A DNA stretch of 64,000 nucleotides, taken from Actinokineospora fastidiosa (lineage in GTDB: Bacteria; Actinomycetota; Actinomycetes; Mycobacteriales; Pseudonocardiaceae). A model generated the notes under the pieces. That model ran no database searches and was not told the origin of the DNA. It was given only the letters and a program-made list of their open reading frames with translations. Each line of letters begins with the position of its first letter. Within the stretch, counting starts at the first letter, position 1. Both the position numbers and the translations under genes were made by a program. The DNA is taken from contig NZ_BMRB01000002.1 of NCBI RefSeq assembly GCF_014648415.1, positions 1,447,260-1,511,259 of the forward strand, in the 5' to 3' direction. Below are positions 24,072 through 31,315 of the stretch, piece by piece.

Positions 24072-24998
24072 TCAGATAAGTCCAAGTTGGACAGCACGCA
24101 CGCCAGCCTGGAATCGGCTGCGCGCCTTGAGCTTCGCCATCGTCCCGGCGACATCGTTGCGCACTGTCCGAACGCTCACGCCGATGCGCCGGGCGATGGC
24201 GTCGTCTGTCAGGCCGTCGGCGAGCAGACGCAGGACCAGCTCGTTGCGCGCGTCGGCGGGCGGTGTCTCGGGTTTGGTGCGCGCCGCGGTCACCTCGACC
24301 CCGCGCGCCCACAGCCGTTCGGCGGCACGGCTGAGGGAGTCCAGGGCGCGGGCGCCGCGGATGACCCCCGCGTGCCCCTGTTCGTCGTGCAGGACGGCGG
24401 TGATCCCGTCGACCACTGTGGCGCGCATGGGGACGGCGTCGACAACGCGGGGGGCCGACCAGCGCGCGGCCAGCCACGCGGCGTGCTCGGCGGCCCCGGG
24501 CTCCTCCAGGATGGCCGAGCTCCACACCGCGCGGAGCGTGGCGCCGCGGCGCAGCACGGCCTCGGCGACCTGGCGGGAGAACTCGAACGAGCCGGGGAGG
24601 TAGGCGGGCACCAGCTGGACGACCTCGCTCTTGACCGAGGCGGTGAGCCGCTCGACGTAGGCGACGGCGTCGTCCAGACCGGAGAAGGCCTTGGGGCGCT
24701 CGGTGGCGTAGCGGGCGACGTCGACCGCGCTCTGCGGACCCCGCGAGCGCCGGGCCGCGAGCGCGGGCAGCGCCAGGGCCGGGTCGACGGCGCGCAGCGC
24801 GTCGGGCAGTTCCGCGGACGCGGCCACCAGGCCGTCGGCGATCAGCTCGGTCACCACCGCGTCGAGCTGGTCGACCGGCCAGCCGAGCCGGTCGGCGAGG
24901 TCTTCGCGGACCCAGTGGCGGGCCCGCAGCATCGTCCGGTAGACGGTGTCCGCGGCCTCGTCGAGGCCGGGCCCGGGCCGGATGGCCATCGCGGTCAT
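24072..24998 (-). CDS. LuxR-type regulator with N-terminal winged helix
   Basis: Protein of 308 residues. The N-terminus (about 15-60) looks like a TrmB-type winged helix, the middle (about 95-225) is a sensory-like region of the kind seen in TrmB-LuxR fusions, and residues 245-305 form a LuxR helix-turn-helix (LVLRLLADGLTDDAIARRIG, then SVRTVRND). It is the nearest regulator to the KS operon, in the same direction but separated from it by a strong terminator. Its own promoter overlaps a palindrome, suggesting autoregulation. It is a likely pathway-specific activator. Confidence 0.85.
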   Translation of the reverse strand: MTAMAIRPGPGLDEAADTVYRTMLRARHWVREDLADRLGWPVDQLDAVVTELIADGLVAASAELPDALRAVDPALALPALAARRSRGPQSAVDVARYATERPKAFSGLDDAVAYVERLTASVKSEVVQLVPAYLPGSFEFSRQVAEAVLRRGATLRAVWSSAILEEPGAAEHAAWLAARWSAPRVVDAVPMRATVVDGITAVLHDEQGHAGVIRGARALDSLSRAAERLWARGVEVTAARTKPETPPADARNELVLRLLADGLTDDAIARRIGVSVRTVRNDVAGTMAKLKARSRFQAGVRAVQLGLI

Positions 24999-25074
24999 CG
25001 CGGCTCACCGCCTCCGGTGGTTCGTAAGGACGCTGACTGCCGCTGCATTGGCGTACCCCTTCCCGCACCACAAC

Positions 25075-25119
25075 CTTACAGCAGTCATGACTGTAAGAGC
25101 GACGTCAGCGGTTCGTCAA
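25075..25119 (-). promoter_or_regulatory. Promoter and palindromic operator of the LuxR-type gene
   Basis: On the minus strand TTGACG (25114-25119) and TACAGT (25090-25095) are separated by 18 bp, a good vegetative promoter. The -10 is embedded in an inverted repeat, CTTACAG (25075-25081) with CTGTAAG (25091-25097), with a palindromic AGTCATGACT between them. A protein bound there would block or set the start of transcription about 85 bp upstream of the regulator start codon. Confidence 0.55.
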
Positions 25120-25278
25120 TGACTACCGAGAAAACAATCAGGTACGGTAACCCGGCAACACGGTGGGTAATCACTTCGGTTTAGCCTGGTCATAACCCTG
25201 CGATTGGTTCAGATGGCCGTATAGGAACGCGGCGGATCGGCGCAGTCCAGGGTCAGTCATGATGACCGGGAGTAAACG

Positions 25279-26544
25279 TCAGGATGACCGGATTTCATCG
25301 ATCTCGCGCCAGAGCTGCGTGGCCAGGCGGTAGGCGGACAGCTGCTCGCACAGCTCGGCGGCCGAGCGCAGCGCGTCGATAGCCTCATCGGTGCGGCCCA
25401 ATGCGCGCAGGGCCCGGCCGCGGGTGCGACGCAGGCGGACACGGTCACCCGTGGAGAGCCCGTCGGGGATGTCCGCTGTCAGTTCCAGCGCCAGCTCGGG
25501 GTTCCCGCAGAGCAGCGCGTAGCGCGCCTCGACGCTGATCGCGCGGTCGCGCTCGCCGGGGATGTCCATCAGCTCGAGGGCCGAGCGCATCCAGGCGACG
25601 TAGGTCTCGATCTCGGCGAGGTCGCCGTCGGCCTCCAGCAGCGCGGACGCCGCGGCGCCCGCGAAGCGGCCCCACTCGCGGATGGAGGTGTCCGGGTGGG
25701 CCAGCATCGTCTTGGCGTGGCGGATGTGGGCCTGCGCGCGCTCGCCGTCGCCGACGCGGGCGTAGGCGATGGACGCCGCCCAGTGCGATCGGCCGAGGAC
25801 GGTGCGGTTGCCCAGCTTCTCCGCCACGGCGAGCATCCGGTCGACCAGGGCGTAGATGTCGCCGGTCTCGCCGGAGTCGACCCGCACCGACAGCAGGATG
25901 CCCAGCGCGCGCACGTGTTCGGGGCTGTCGGCCAGCTCCGTGCGCGGCAGCACCGCGACCGCGCTCTCGGCCAGACCGAGGGCCTCGCCGAGGTTGCCCC
26001 GGTCGCGGGCGGCGGTCGCCATGTCCAGGCGCAGCTTGACCAGCAGTTCCTCGACGCCGAAGTCCTCGGCGACCCGGACGAGGTCGGTCAGCAGGGTGTA
26101 GCGCGCCTGGTGGTCGGCGCGCTGGTGGAGCACGTCCTGCAGGGCGATCCCGTGCTCGAGGACGGCGGCCGGGGAGCCGTCGCGCACGGCCGCGGCGTAG
26201 ACCTGCTCGTGGCGGGCCTGGGCCTCGTCCAGCGCGCCCACGTCGAGCGCGCTGCGCACGAGCACGTTGTGCACCAGCTCGCGGTTGCGCTCCGCGCGCC
26301 GGTCGGCGGTGTCGGCGCGGACGGGCACGGCCTCGCCCACGAGGTCCTCGACCGGCACGTCAAGGACCTGGGCGATCTCCAGCACCACTTCCAGGGTCGG
26401 CACCCGCGCGCCGGACTCCAGCAGGGAGATGTAGCTGGGATTGACCACGTTCCCCGCGACGTCGCGCTGCGACAGCCTGCGTTCCTGCCGCAGCTTCCGC
26501 AGCCGCTGCCCGAACTCCGGTTGCCGGATGCCGACGATGCTCAC
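25279..26544 (-). CDS. XRE-family regulator with TPR-type sensor domain
   Basis: Protein of 421 residues: an XRE helix-turn-helix at about 10-68 (LRKLRQERRLSQRDVAG, then SYISLLESGARVP) followed by a long all-helical region of tetratricopeptide-like repeats to the C-terminus (ALGRTDEAIDALRSAAELCEQL is the last clear one, quoted in part). This is the layout of RRNPP regulators, which bind short peptides, and of many actinomycete XRE-TPR proteins. A small secreted-peptide gene lies 136 bp upstream on the same strand. Ligand and targets are not visible; the KS operon is a likely target. Confidence 0.85.
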   Translation of the reverse strand: MSIVGIRQPEFGQRLRKLRQERRLSQRDVAGNVVNPSYISLLESGARVPTLEVVLEIAQVLDVPVEDLVGEAVPVRADTADRRAERNRELVHNVLVRSALDVGALDEAQARHEQVYAAAVRDGSPAAVLEHGIALQDVLHQRADHQARYTLLTDLVRVAEDFGVEELLVKLRLDMATAARDRGNLGEALGLAESAVAVLPRTELADSPEHVRALGILLSVRVDSGETGDIYALVDRMLAVAEKLGNRTVLGRSHWAASIAYARVGDGERAQAHIRHAKTMLAHPDTSIREWGRFAGAAASALLEADGDLAEIETYVAWMRSALELMDIPGERDRAISVEARYALLCGNPELALELTADIPDGLSTGDRVRLRRTRGRALRALGRTDEAIDALRSAAELCEQLSAYRLATQLWREIDEIRSS

Positions 26545-26564
26545 TCGACCGACTTTCTCTAGCC

Positions 26565-26613
26565 GTGACCCCGGGGGTCACCGGTATTACAGGTCATCAA
26601 CCCGCCCTGTCAG
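26565..26613 (-). promoter_or_regulatory. Promoter and palindrome of the XRE-TPR gene
   Basis: On the minus strand CTGACA (26608-26613) and TAATAC (26584-26589) are 18 bp apart. Just after the -10 lies a perfect 8+1+8 palindrome, GTGACCCC-G-GGGGTCAC (26565-26581), covering the expected transcription start. It is a natural place for autorepression by the XRE protein. Confidence 0.5.
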
Positions 26614-26680
26614 GTTGTAAAGGCAACCATAACTGGAGTCGATCTCTCCGCACAAGCCCGGATCCGAAACGGTCTCACGG

Positions 26681-26896
26681 TTAGGCGGCCTGCGGCACCG
26701 GCTCGACCAGCCACGGCCAGTCGCTCGGGTCGGCCGTGGTCATCGTGGCCTCGGTTAACTTGCCCGGGGCCTGGGCGGATTCGGCGGCGGCGGGCAGGAC
26801 GCCGCCCAGCACGACGCCAGCAGCCAGCACGGCGCCCGCCACGAGGCGGCGGAGCTGGCGGACGCAGGGGTGGCGGACTTCGTTTACTGATGTCAT
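26681..26896 (-). CDS. Small secreted peptide next to the XRE-TPR gene
   Basis: Open frame of 71 codons. The N-terminus has arginines (VRQLRRLVAG), a hydrophobic core and an AxA-type cleavage site (LPAAAES), i.e. a good signal peptide; the mature part would be about 30 residues ending DPSDWPWLVEPVPQAA. No known family is recognised. It precedes the XRE-TPR regulator on the same strand. This pairing is the layout of peptide pheromone systems of the RRNPP type in Firmicutes. An upstream GTG at 26902 is an alternative start. Function is unknown; the pheromone idea is inference. Confidence 0.5.
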   Translation of the reverse strand: MTSVNEVRHPCVRQLRRLVAGAVLAAGVVLGGVLPAAAESAQAPGKLTEATMTTADPSDWPWLVEPVPQAA

Positions 26897-26998
26897 AGCC
26901 ACTGTCTAATCGACCAGCAGTAACGCGGACAACCGGAGGTGCAGGATGAGGCAACTACCAGTTAATGGGGTGACAAACGCTCAGATGTCCGTTTTGTG

Positions 26999-27014
26999 GT
27001 GCAACTAGCTGCAC
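26999..27014. promoter_or_regulatory. Dyad upstream of the peptide gene
   Basis: GTGCA-ACTAGC-TGCAC is a perfect inverted repeat with a 6-bp centre, in the 183-bp divergent region between the small peptide gene (minus) and the DUF3995-like gene (plus). It matches, but for one base, the dyad at 23995-24010 upstream of the biosynthetic operon. It may be a shared operator. Confidence 0.35.
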
Positions 27015-27079
27015 GGGACCCCGCACCCTGGGTCACCCCGCCCTACGCTGGCCGCAGAACACGTGACGAGAGGACCACG

Positions 27080-27547
27080 ATGCTGGACCGTCCGGCCGCG
27101 CCCGAACGCACCGCCCGTCCCTGGTTCGGCTACGCGACGGCCGCCTGGGCCTTCGCCTTCGCGCTCATCCACCTCTACTGGGCGTTCGGCGGCGGGCTCG
27201 GCCTGCCGGCCGGGTTCTCGGTCCCGGACAACACCGCGCTGCTGATCATCGACATCGTGGCGGTCCCGCTGTGCGTGGCGGGCGGGCTGCTCGGCCTGGC
27301 GCTGGTGCGGCCGTGGGGCGCGCGCTTCCCGCGCAGGCTGCTGCTCGTCGCCGCGTGGGGGATGTGCGCGCTGTGCCTGGTGCACTCCGTGCCGACGGTC
27401 ATCTCGGCGGCGATCGTGCTGGCGCGGGGCACGCAGGACACGCTGTCGCTGCCCGAGCAGTTCAGTTACTTCGGCTATGAGCCGTACTGGTTCGTCGGCG
27501 GGCTCGTCGTGGGCCTCGCCGCCCTGGTCTACCAGCGGGAGCGGTGA
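27080..27547 (+). CDS. DUF3995-like four-helix membrane protein
   Basis: Membrane protein of 155 residues with four predicted transmembrane helices (near 20-40, 55-80, 90-115 and 130-150). The WAFAFALIHLYWAFGGGLGLP segment near the N-terminus (quoted only as its conserved core LIHLYWAFGG) is the mark of the DUF3995 family. No function is known for this family. GAGAGG precedes the ATG. The stop is 1 bp before the ATG of the next gene, so the two are likely coupled. Confidence 0.8.
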   Translation: MLDRPAAPERTARPWFGYATAAWAFAFALIHLYWAFGGGLGLPAGFSVPDNTALLIIDIVAVPLCVAGGLLGLALVRPWGARFPRRLLLVAAWGMCALCLVHSVPTVISAAIVLARGTQDTLSLPEQFSYFGYEPYWFVGGLVVGLAALVYQRER

Positions 27548-27548
27548 C

Positions 27549-28055
27549 ATGCGGCTGGACGACGTGCTTCCGCGCTGGCAGTTCGGCGAGCACCACGACA
27601 TCGCGTTCAGCGGGTCGGTGGCGGCCGTCGAGCGGGTGACCTGGCGGGAGGTCCCGCTGTTCCGGGCCCTGCTGTTCGCCGGGTCCCTCGGCCGCACCCG
27701 CATGCCCGCCGACCGGCCGTTCCTGACCCAGCTGACCGCTGGCGGCTTCACCGTGCTGTCCCGGAGTGCGGACGCGCTGGTCGTCGGGGCGGTCGTGCGG
27801 GTCGGCGACCAGACCGGCCCCGTGCCGCTCGGCGACGACCCGGCCGCGACCTTCCGCGCCGTCGACGAGCCCGGGCACTACAAGGTGGCGTTCGACTTCC
27901 GCGTCCAGGACGGCGTGCTGCGCACCGAGACCCGGGTCCTGGCCACCGACGAGGACACCCGCCGCCGTTTCCGCAGGTACTGGCGCCTCATCCGCATCCC
28001 CAGCGGCCTCATCCGCACGGAGTGGTTGCGCGCGGCGCGACGGAGGTCGGCATGA
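27549..28055 (+). CDS. Small SRPBCC/DUF2867-like protein
   Basis: Protein of 168 residues, mixed alpha/beta (LPRWQFGEHHDIAF at the start, HYKVAFDFRVQDGVLRTETRVLA near 115-137, a length and pattern seen in START/SRPBCC-like or DUF2867-type proteins). No catalytic motif can be named. Its last codons (about RTEWLRAARRRSA) belong to the repeat array that follows, so the gene end seems to have been overwritten by the duplication. Its stop overlaps the ATG of the first minicistron of that array (ATGA at 28052-28055). Confidence 0.7.
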   Translation: MRLDDVLPRWQFGEHHDIAFSGSVAAVERVTWREVPLFRALLFAGSLGRTRMPADRPFLTQLTAGGFTVLSRSADALVVGAVVRVGDQTGPVPLGDDPAATFRAVDEPGHYKVAFDFRVQDGVLRTETRVLATDEDTRRRFRRYWRLIRIPSGLIRTEWLRAARRRSA

Positions 28056-28388
28056 ACGGCTGCCCTCGACAGACCACCGAACCGGGACGGGCCGCAGGGC
28101 GACGGGGGTCGGCATGAACGGATGGTTCCGACCGATCACCGAACCCAGACGGGCCGCGGTGCGACGGGGGTCGGCATGAGCGGACGGTTGCGACGGACCA
28201 CCGGACCGAGGCCAGTGGCGGCACGTCCAGCACCCGGGCGGCCCGAAGCGGCCGTGCCCGTCGCGGCGGAGGTCGGTTTGGGCGAATGGTTGCGAGAGAT
28301 CACCGCGCCAGGGAAGGCGCGGCACGCCTCCCGCACCCGGGCGGCGCGGAGTGGCTGCGGACGGCGCGACGGAGGTCGGTATGAGTGA
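28010..28388 (+). repeat. Tandem array of copies of a gene-start region
   Basis: Copies of the thioesterase gene start (ribosome site CGACGGAGGTCGG, ATG, and about 15 codons) occur with starts at 28052, 28114, 28176, 28278 (TTG) and 28381 (the real gene). Spacing is 62, 62, 102 and 103 bp. The copies translate to MNGCPRQTTEPGRAAG, MNGWFRPITEPRRAAV, MSGRLRRTTGPRPVAA and LGEWLREITAPG; the gene itself starts MSEWFRQVTGPRRAAA. The first two are closed 21-codon frames (28052-28117, 28114-28179), each with its TGA overlapping the next ATG. The third runs 70 codons into the thioesterase start. The whole chain from the upstream gene is thus linked by overlapping stops and starts. Confidence 0.85.
28176..28388 (+). 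CDS. 70-residue minicistron in the repeat array
   Basis: Open frame starting at the third repeat copy and passing in frame through the fourth (LGEWLREITAPG). It ends 8 bp inside the thioesterase gene in another frame. It has the same ribosome site as the thioesterase. The product is Arg/Ala/Pro-rich with no recognisable domain. It may be translated only to pass ribosomes to the thioesterase start, or may be a by-product of the duplication. Confidence 0.35.
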   Translation: MSGRLRRTTGPRPVAARPAPGRPEAAVPVAAEVGLGEWLREITAPGKARHASRTRAARSGCGRRDGGRYE

Positions 28389-29103
28389 GTGGTTCCGGCA
28401 GGTGACCGGGCCGCGGCGGGCGGCGGCGCGGCTGGTGTGTTTCCCGCATGCGGGCGGCACGGCGGCGGCCTTCCGGGGTTGGGGCGCGCACGTCCCGCCG
28501 GACGTCGAGGTGCTGGCGGTGCGCTACCCGGGGCGTCAGGACCGGATCGCCGAGCCGTGTGTCGACACGATGGAGCCGCTGGTCGCGGCGGTCACGGCGG
28601 CGCTGCCGACCGACCTGCCGCTTGTCCTCTTCGGACACAGCATGGGCGCGTCCGTGGCGCACGAGGTCACCAGGGCGCTGCCGGTCCCGCCCGTCCTGCT
28701 GGCCGTGTCCGGCCGCCGCCCGCCCCACCTGCTGCGCATCCGCGACGTCCAGGGCGACAGCGCCATCATCGCCGACGTCAAGCGGCTCGGGGAGGCCAAC
28801 GCGGAGGTGCTCGACCACCCGGAGCTGCGCGACCTCATCCTCCCGGCCATCCGCGCCGACTACCACCTCGTCCGCACGTACGAGCCCGGGTCGCTGCCGC
28901 CGGTCGCGGTCCCCATCGTCGCCCACACCGCCGAGGACGACCCGGAAGCCCCGGTGTCGGACATGCGCGGGTGGGCGGAGCTGACCACCGCGGAGTTCGA
29001 CCTGACGGTGTGGTCGGGCGGGCACTTCTACCTGGCCGCGCATGAGGCGGAGCTGGTGTCGATGCTGTGCGCGCGGCTAGGGGAGCTCGTCTCGGCGGAA
29101 TAG
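28381..29103 (+). CDS. Type II thioesterase (NRPS/PKS editing)
   Basis: Alpha/beta-hydrolase thioesterase of 240 residues: RLVCFPHAGG near the N-terminus, nucleophile Ser87 in LFGHSMGAS, acidic residue in the EDDPEAP region and catalytic His in SGGHFYL. Type II thioesterases remove wrong or stalled acyl groups from carrier proteins, so it probably serves the nearby PKS/NRPS operon although it is on the other strand. GGAGGT is 6 bases before the ATG, inside the repeat unit. Its 3' end overlaps the convergent methyltransferase gene by 27 bp. Confidence 0.95.
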   Translation: MSEWFRQVTGPRRAAARLVCFPHAGGTAAAFRGWGAHVPPDVEVLAVRYPGRQDRIAEPCVDTMEPLVAAVTAALPTDLPLVLFGHSMGASVAHEVTRALPVPPVLLAVSGRRPPHLLRIRDVQGDSAIIADVKRLGEANAEVLDHPELRDLILPAIRADYHLVRTYEPGSLPPVAVPIVAHTAEDDPEAPVSDMRGWAELTTAEFDLTVWSGGHFYLAAHEAELVSMLCARLGELVSAE

Positions 29104-29790
29104 GGCCGTCCAGAGGAAGTCCTTGCCGAAGTGGGCGGTGTCCTCGCGCATGCGGCGCAGCTCGACCTCGGTCAGCCGCGAGAAGATCCACCGCAGGGAC
29201 TCCGGGGAGTAGCCGAGCCCGCCCTCCAGCCCACCGCGCAGGTAGAAGTCGGCGTCGGAGAGTGCTGAGCCCTCGTCCTCGGTGAAGCAGGTGAGCCCGA
29301 AGTGGCCGCCGGGGGCGAGGACGCGGTCGAGGAGCGCCAGGTAACTGACCCGCCGGTGTGGCGGCAGGTGGTGGAAGCAGCCGGAGTCGTAGACCAGGTC
29401 GTAGGGTCCGGTGACGGGCAGCGCGAAGACGTCGCCCTGGTGGTAGGTGATCCGCGCGACGGCCGCGTGTTCCCGCGCCCACGCGATGGCGGCGGGCGAG
29501 AGGTCCACCGCGTCCACGACGTATCCCGCCTCGGCGAGGTACCGGGAGTTGCGGCCTGCCCCGCACCCGATGTCGAGGGCGCGGCCGGGGGCGATCAGGC
29601 CGCGGTCGAGGTAGTCCACGAGGTTCTCGTCGGGCTTGTCCACGAAGAACGGGACGGGACGGTCGCGGTCGGCGTAGAACGCGTCCCACCACTGGCTGCC
29701 CGCCCCTCCGGTCCAGCGATCGGCGTCCACCGGGAACAGCCGATCGAGCAGCCGCAGGACGTCGTCGCTATCGCGGATGTCTCGGTCCAT
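29077..29790 (-). CDS. Class I SAM-dependent methyltransferase
   Basis: Methyltransferase of 237 residues with the SAM site ALDIGCGAGRNSRYLAEAG, an acidic second strand (VDAVDLSPAAIAWA) and YDLVYDSGCFHHLPPHRR as motif IV region. The HLPPHRR form resembles the tellurite-resistance/thiopurine-type small methyltransferases. Substrate unknown; tailoring of the cluster product is possible but unproven. Convergent with the thioesterase gene, 27-bp overlap. Confidence 0.88.
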   Translation of the reverse strand: MDRDIRDSDDVLRLLDRLFPVDADRWTGGAGSQWWDAFYADRDRPVPFFVDKPDENLVDYLDRGLIAPGRALDIGCGAGRNSRYLAEAGYVVDAVDLSPAAIAWAREHAAVARITYHQGDVFALPVTGPYDLVYDSGCFHHLPPHRRVSYLALLDRVLAPGGHFGLTCFTEDEGSALSDADFYLRGGLEGGLGYSPESLRWIFSRLTEVELRRMREDTAHFGKDFLWTALFRRDELP

Positions 29791-29938
29791 CTCCGGAGCA
29801 TACCGATTGAGGTTTTCCTCAATGGGAGGTTGCGGTAAACCGCAGGAAAGCGGATGGATCTCCTCGTGGTGGGCGCGCTATCGAGGTCTTAACCTGGTTT
29901 TCGTCAGCATTCGCATGTCCTTTGATTTGGGGGAAGCA

Positions 29939-30598
29939 GTGGCGCAGGAAAACCTCGACGGCCTGGCCGGGTGGGCCGTCGATCTGATGGACACCCTCGG
30001 CGGCGCGGGTGCGGCCGTCGTCGTCGGCCTGGACAACCTCTTCCCCCCGATCCCCAGCGAACTGGTCCTGCCGCTGGCGGGCTTCTCCGCCAGCAACGGA
30101 ACGTTCACGCTGGCCGAGGCCCTGATCTGGACCACGGCGGGTTCGGTGGTCGGAGCGATCCTGGTGTACCTCGCAGGCGCACTCCTAGGCCGCGAACGCA
30201 CCAGAGCGCTGGTGGCCAAGATCCCCCTGCTGAAGGTAACCGACTTCGACCGAACCGAACGCTGGTTCACCAAACACGGCACGAAGGCGGTCTTCTTCGG
30301 CCGGATGATCCCCCTGTTCCGCAGCCTGATCTCGCTACCGGCAGGCGTGGCCCGAATGAGCTTCCCCTTATTCCTAGCCCTTACGGCCCTGGGCAGCCTG
30401 ATTTGGAACACAATATTCGTGACCGCAGGCTACTTACTCGGCGCCAACTGGCACGTGGTGGACGACTACGCGGGCCTGTTCCAGAAGGTCGTCCTGATCG
30501 GGGCGGGCATCGCGATCGCCCTGTTCGTGGTCATCCGCCTCCGCTCCCGCCGCGGGGACCCGGAGGCGACCCAGGTGCTCAAGCCCCTGGACCGCTGA
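29939..30598 (+). CDS. DedA-family membrane protein
   Basis: Integral membrane protein of about 219 residues with the DedA/VTT signatures: PIPSELVLPLAGF and FFGRMIPLFRSLISLPAGVARM (the conserved F-x-R-x-x-P...G region, quoted in part as GRMIPLFRSL and LPAGVARM). Members are linked to polyprenyl-phosphate or phospholipid flipping and membrane homeostasis. GTG 29939 is chosen since GGGGGAAG precedes it; ATG 29915 is possible. About 715 bp without a gene follow, filled mainly by a minisatellite. Confidence 0.9.
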   Translation: MAQENLDGLAGWAVDLMDTLGGAGAAVVVGLDNLFPPIPSELVLPLAGFSASNGTFTLAEALIWTTAGSVVGAILVYLAGALLGRERTRALVAKIPLLKVTDFDRTERWFTKHGTKAVFFGRMIPLFRSLISLPAGVARMSFPLFLALTALGSLIWNTIFVTAGYLLGANWHVVDDYAGLFQKVVLIGAGIAIALFVVIRLRSRRGDPEATQVLKPLDR

Positions 30599-30789
30599 CC
30601 CACTCCACACCCTTACCCGCCGCCCTTGGTACGCAGCCCGCCCAGCGCAGTGGAAGAACCACGGGCGTAGGAGGCCCCGCCCCGGCGGCAGAATCACGGC
30701 AGCAACGGCAACGGCACCACCTCCAACTCCACAGGCGCGTTCACCTCGCAGAACGCAGGGAACTCCAATCAGCGACATGCACGCGCCAG

Positions 30790-31265
30790 CCCCGCCGGGT
30801 CCCCAGGGCGCCAGAACCAGCGCCGCGGAAGAACCCGGCCAGCGACAGAACCAGCCCAACGACAAACCCCACCCGACGGCGAAACCAGCCCGGCGGCAAA
30901 GCCAGCCCGACGGCGGAACCATCTCGGCGGCAAGCCAGCCCGGCGGCGGAACCAGCCCAACGACAAACCCGTCCGGTGACAACCAGCCCAGCGACAGAAC
31001 CCGCCCGACGACAAACCCGCCAGCGACAGGACCCGCCCGACGGCAGAGCCAGCTCGGTGACAAACCCATCCCAGCGGCCGAGTCTGCCCAGCCGCCGAGC
31101 CTGCCCAGCGGGCGAGCCTGCCCAGCGGGCGAGCCTGCCCAGCGACAGAACCGACCCGACGTCAGAACCCGTCCGGCGACAGTACCCACCCGGCGACAGA
31201 ACCAGCGGAGGGGAGGACCAACGCAGTGACCGAACCGGCGCGCCGGGAGAACTGGTGCGGTGACA
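30790..31265. repeat. Minisatellite with a unit of about 17 bp
   Basis: About 25 degenerate copies of a 15-17 bp unit, consensus close to CCCRRCGRCRGAACCNG, fill most of the 30599-31315 gap between the DedA gene and the histidine kinase gene. Adjacent units match each other best (for example two successive CCCAGCGGGCGAGCCTG), as expected from slippage. The unit length is not a multiple of three and the frames crossing it look like nonsense. There are no spacers, so it is not a CRISPR array. The rest of the gap shows nothing else. Confidence 0.85.
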
Positions 31266-31315
31266 GGACCACGGCAGTGACAGGTCTGCCGTGGGGTGAG
31301 AACTAGACTGAATGG

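Noticed and set aside
29971-31263. 430-codon open frame through the DedA gene and minisatellite
   Set aside because: It runs out of frame through the DedA gene and then through a 17-bp repeat, giving a low-complexity protein. The repeat unit is not a multiple of three.
30790-31265. CRISPR array
   Set aside because: Units are about 17 bp, degenerate and directly adjacent with no spacers. No cas gene is present in the window.
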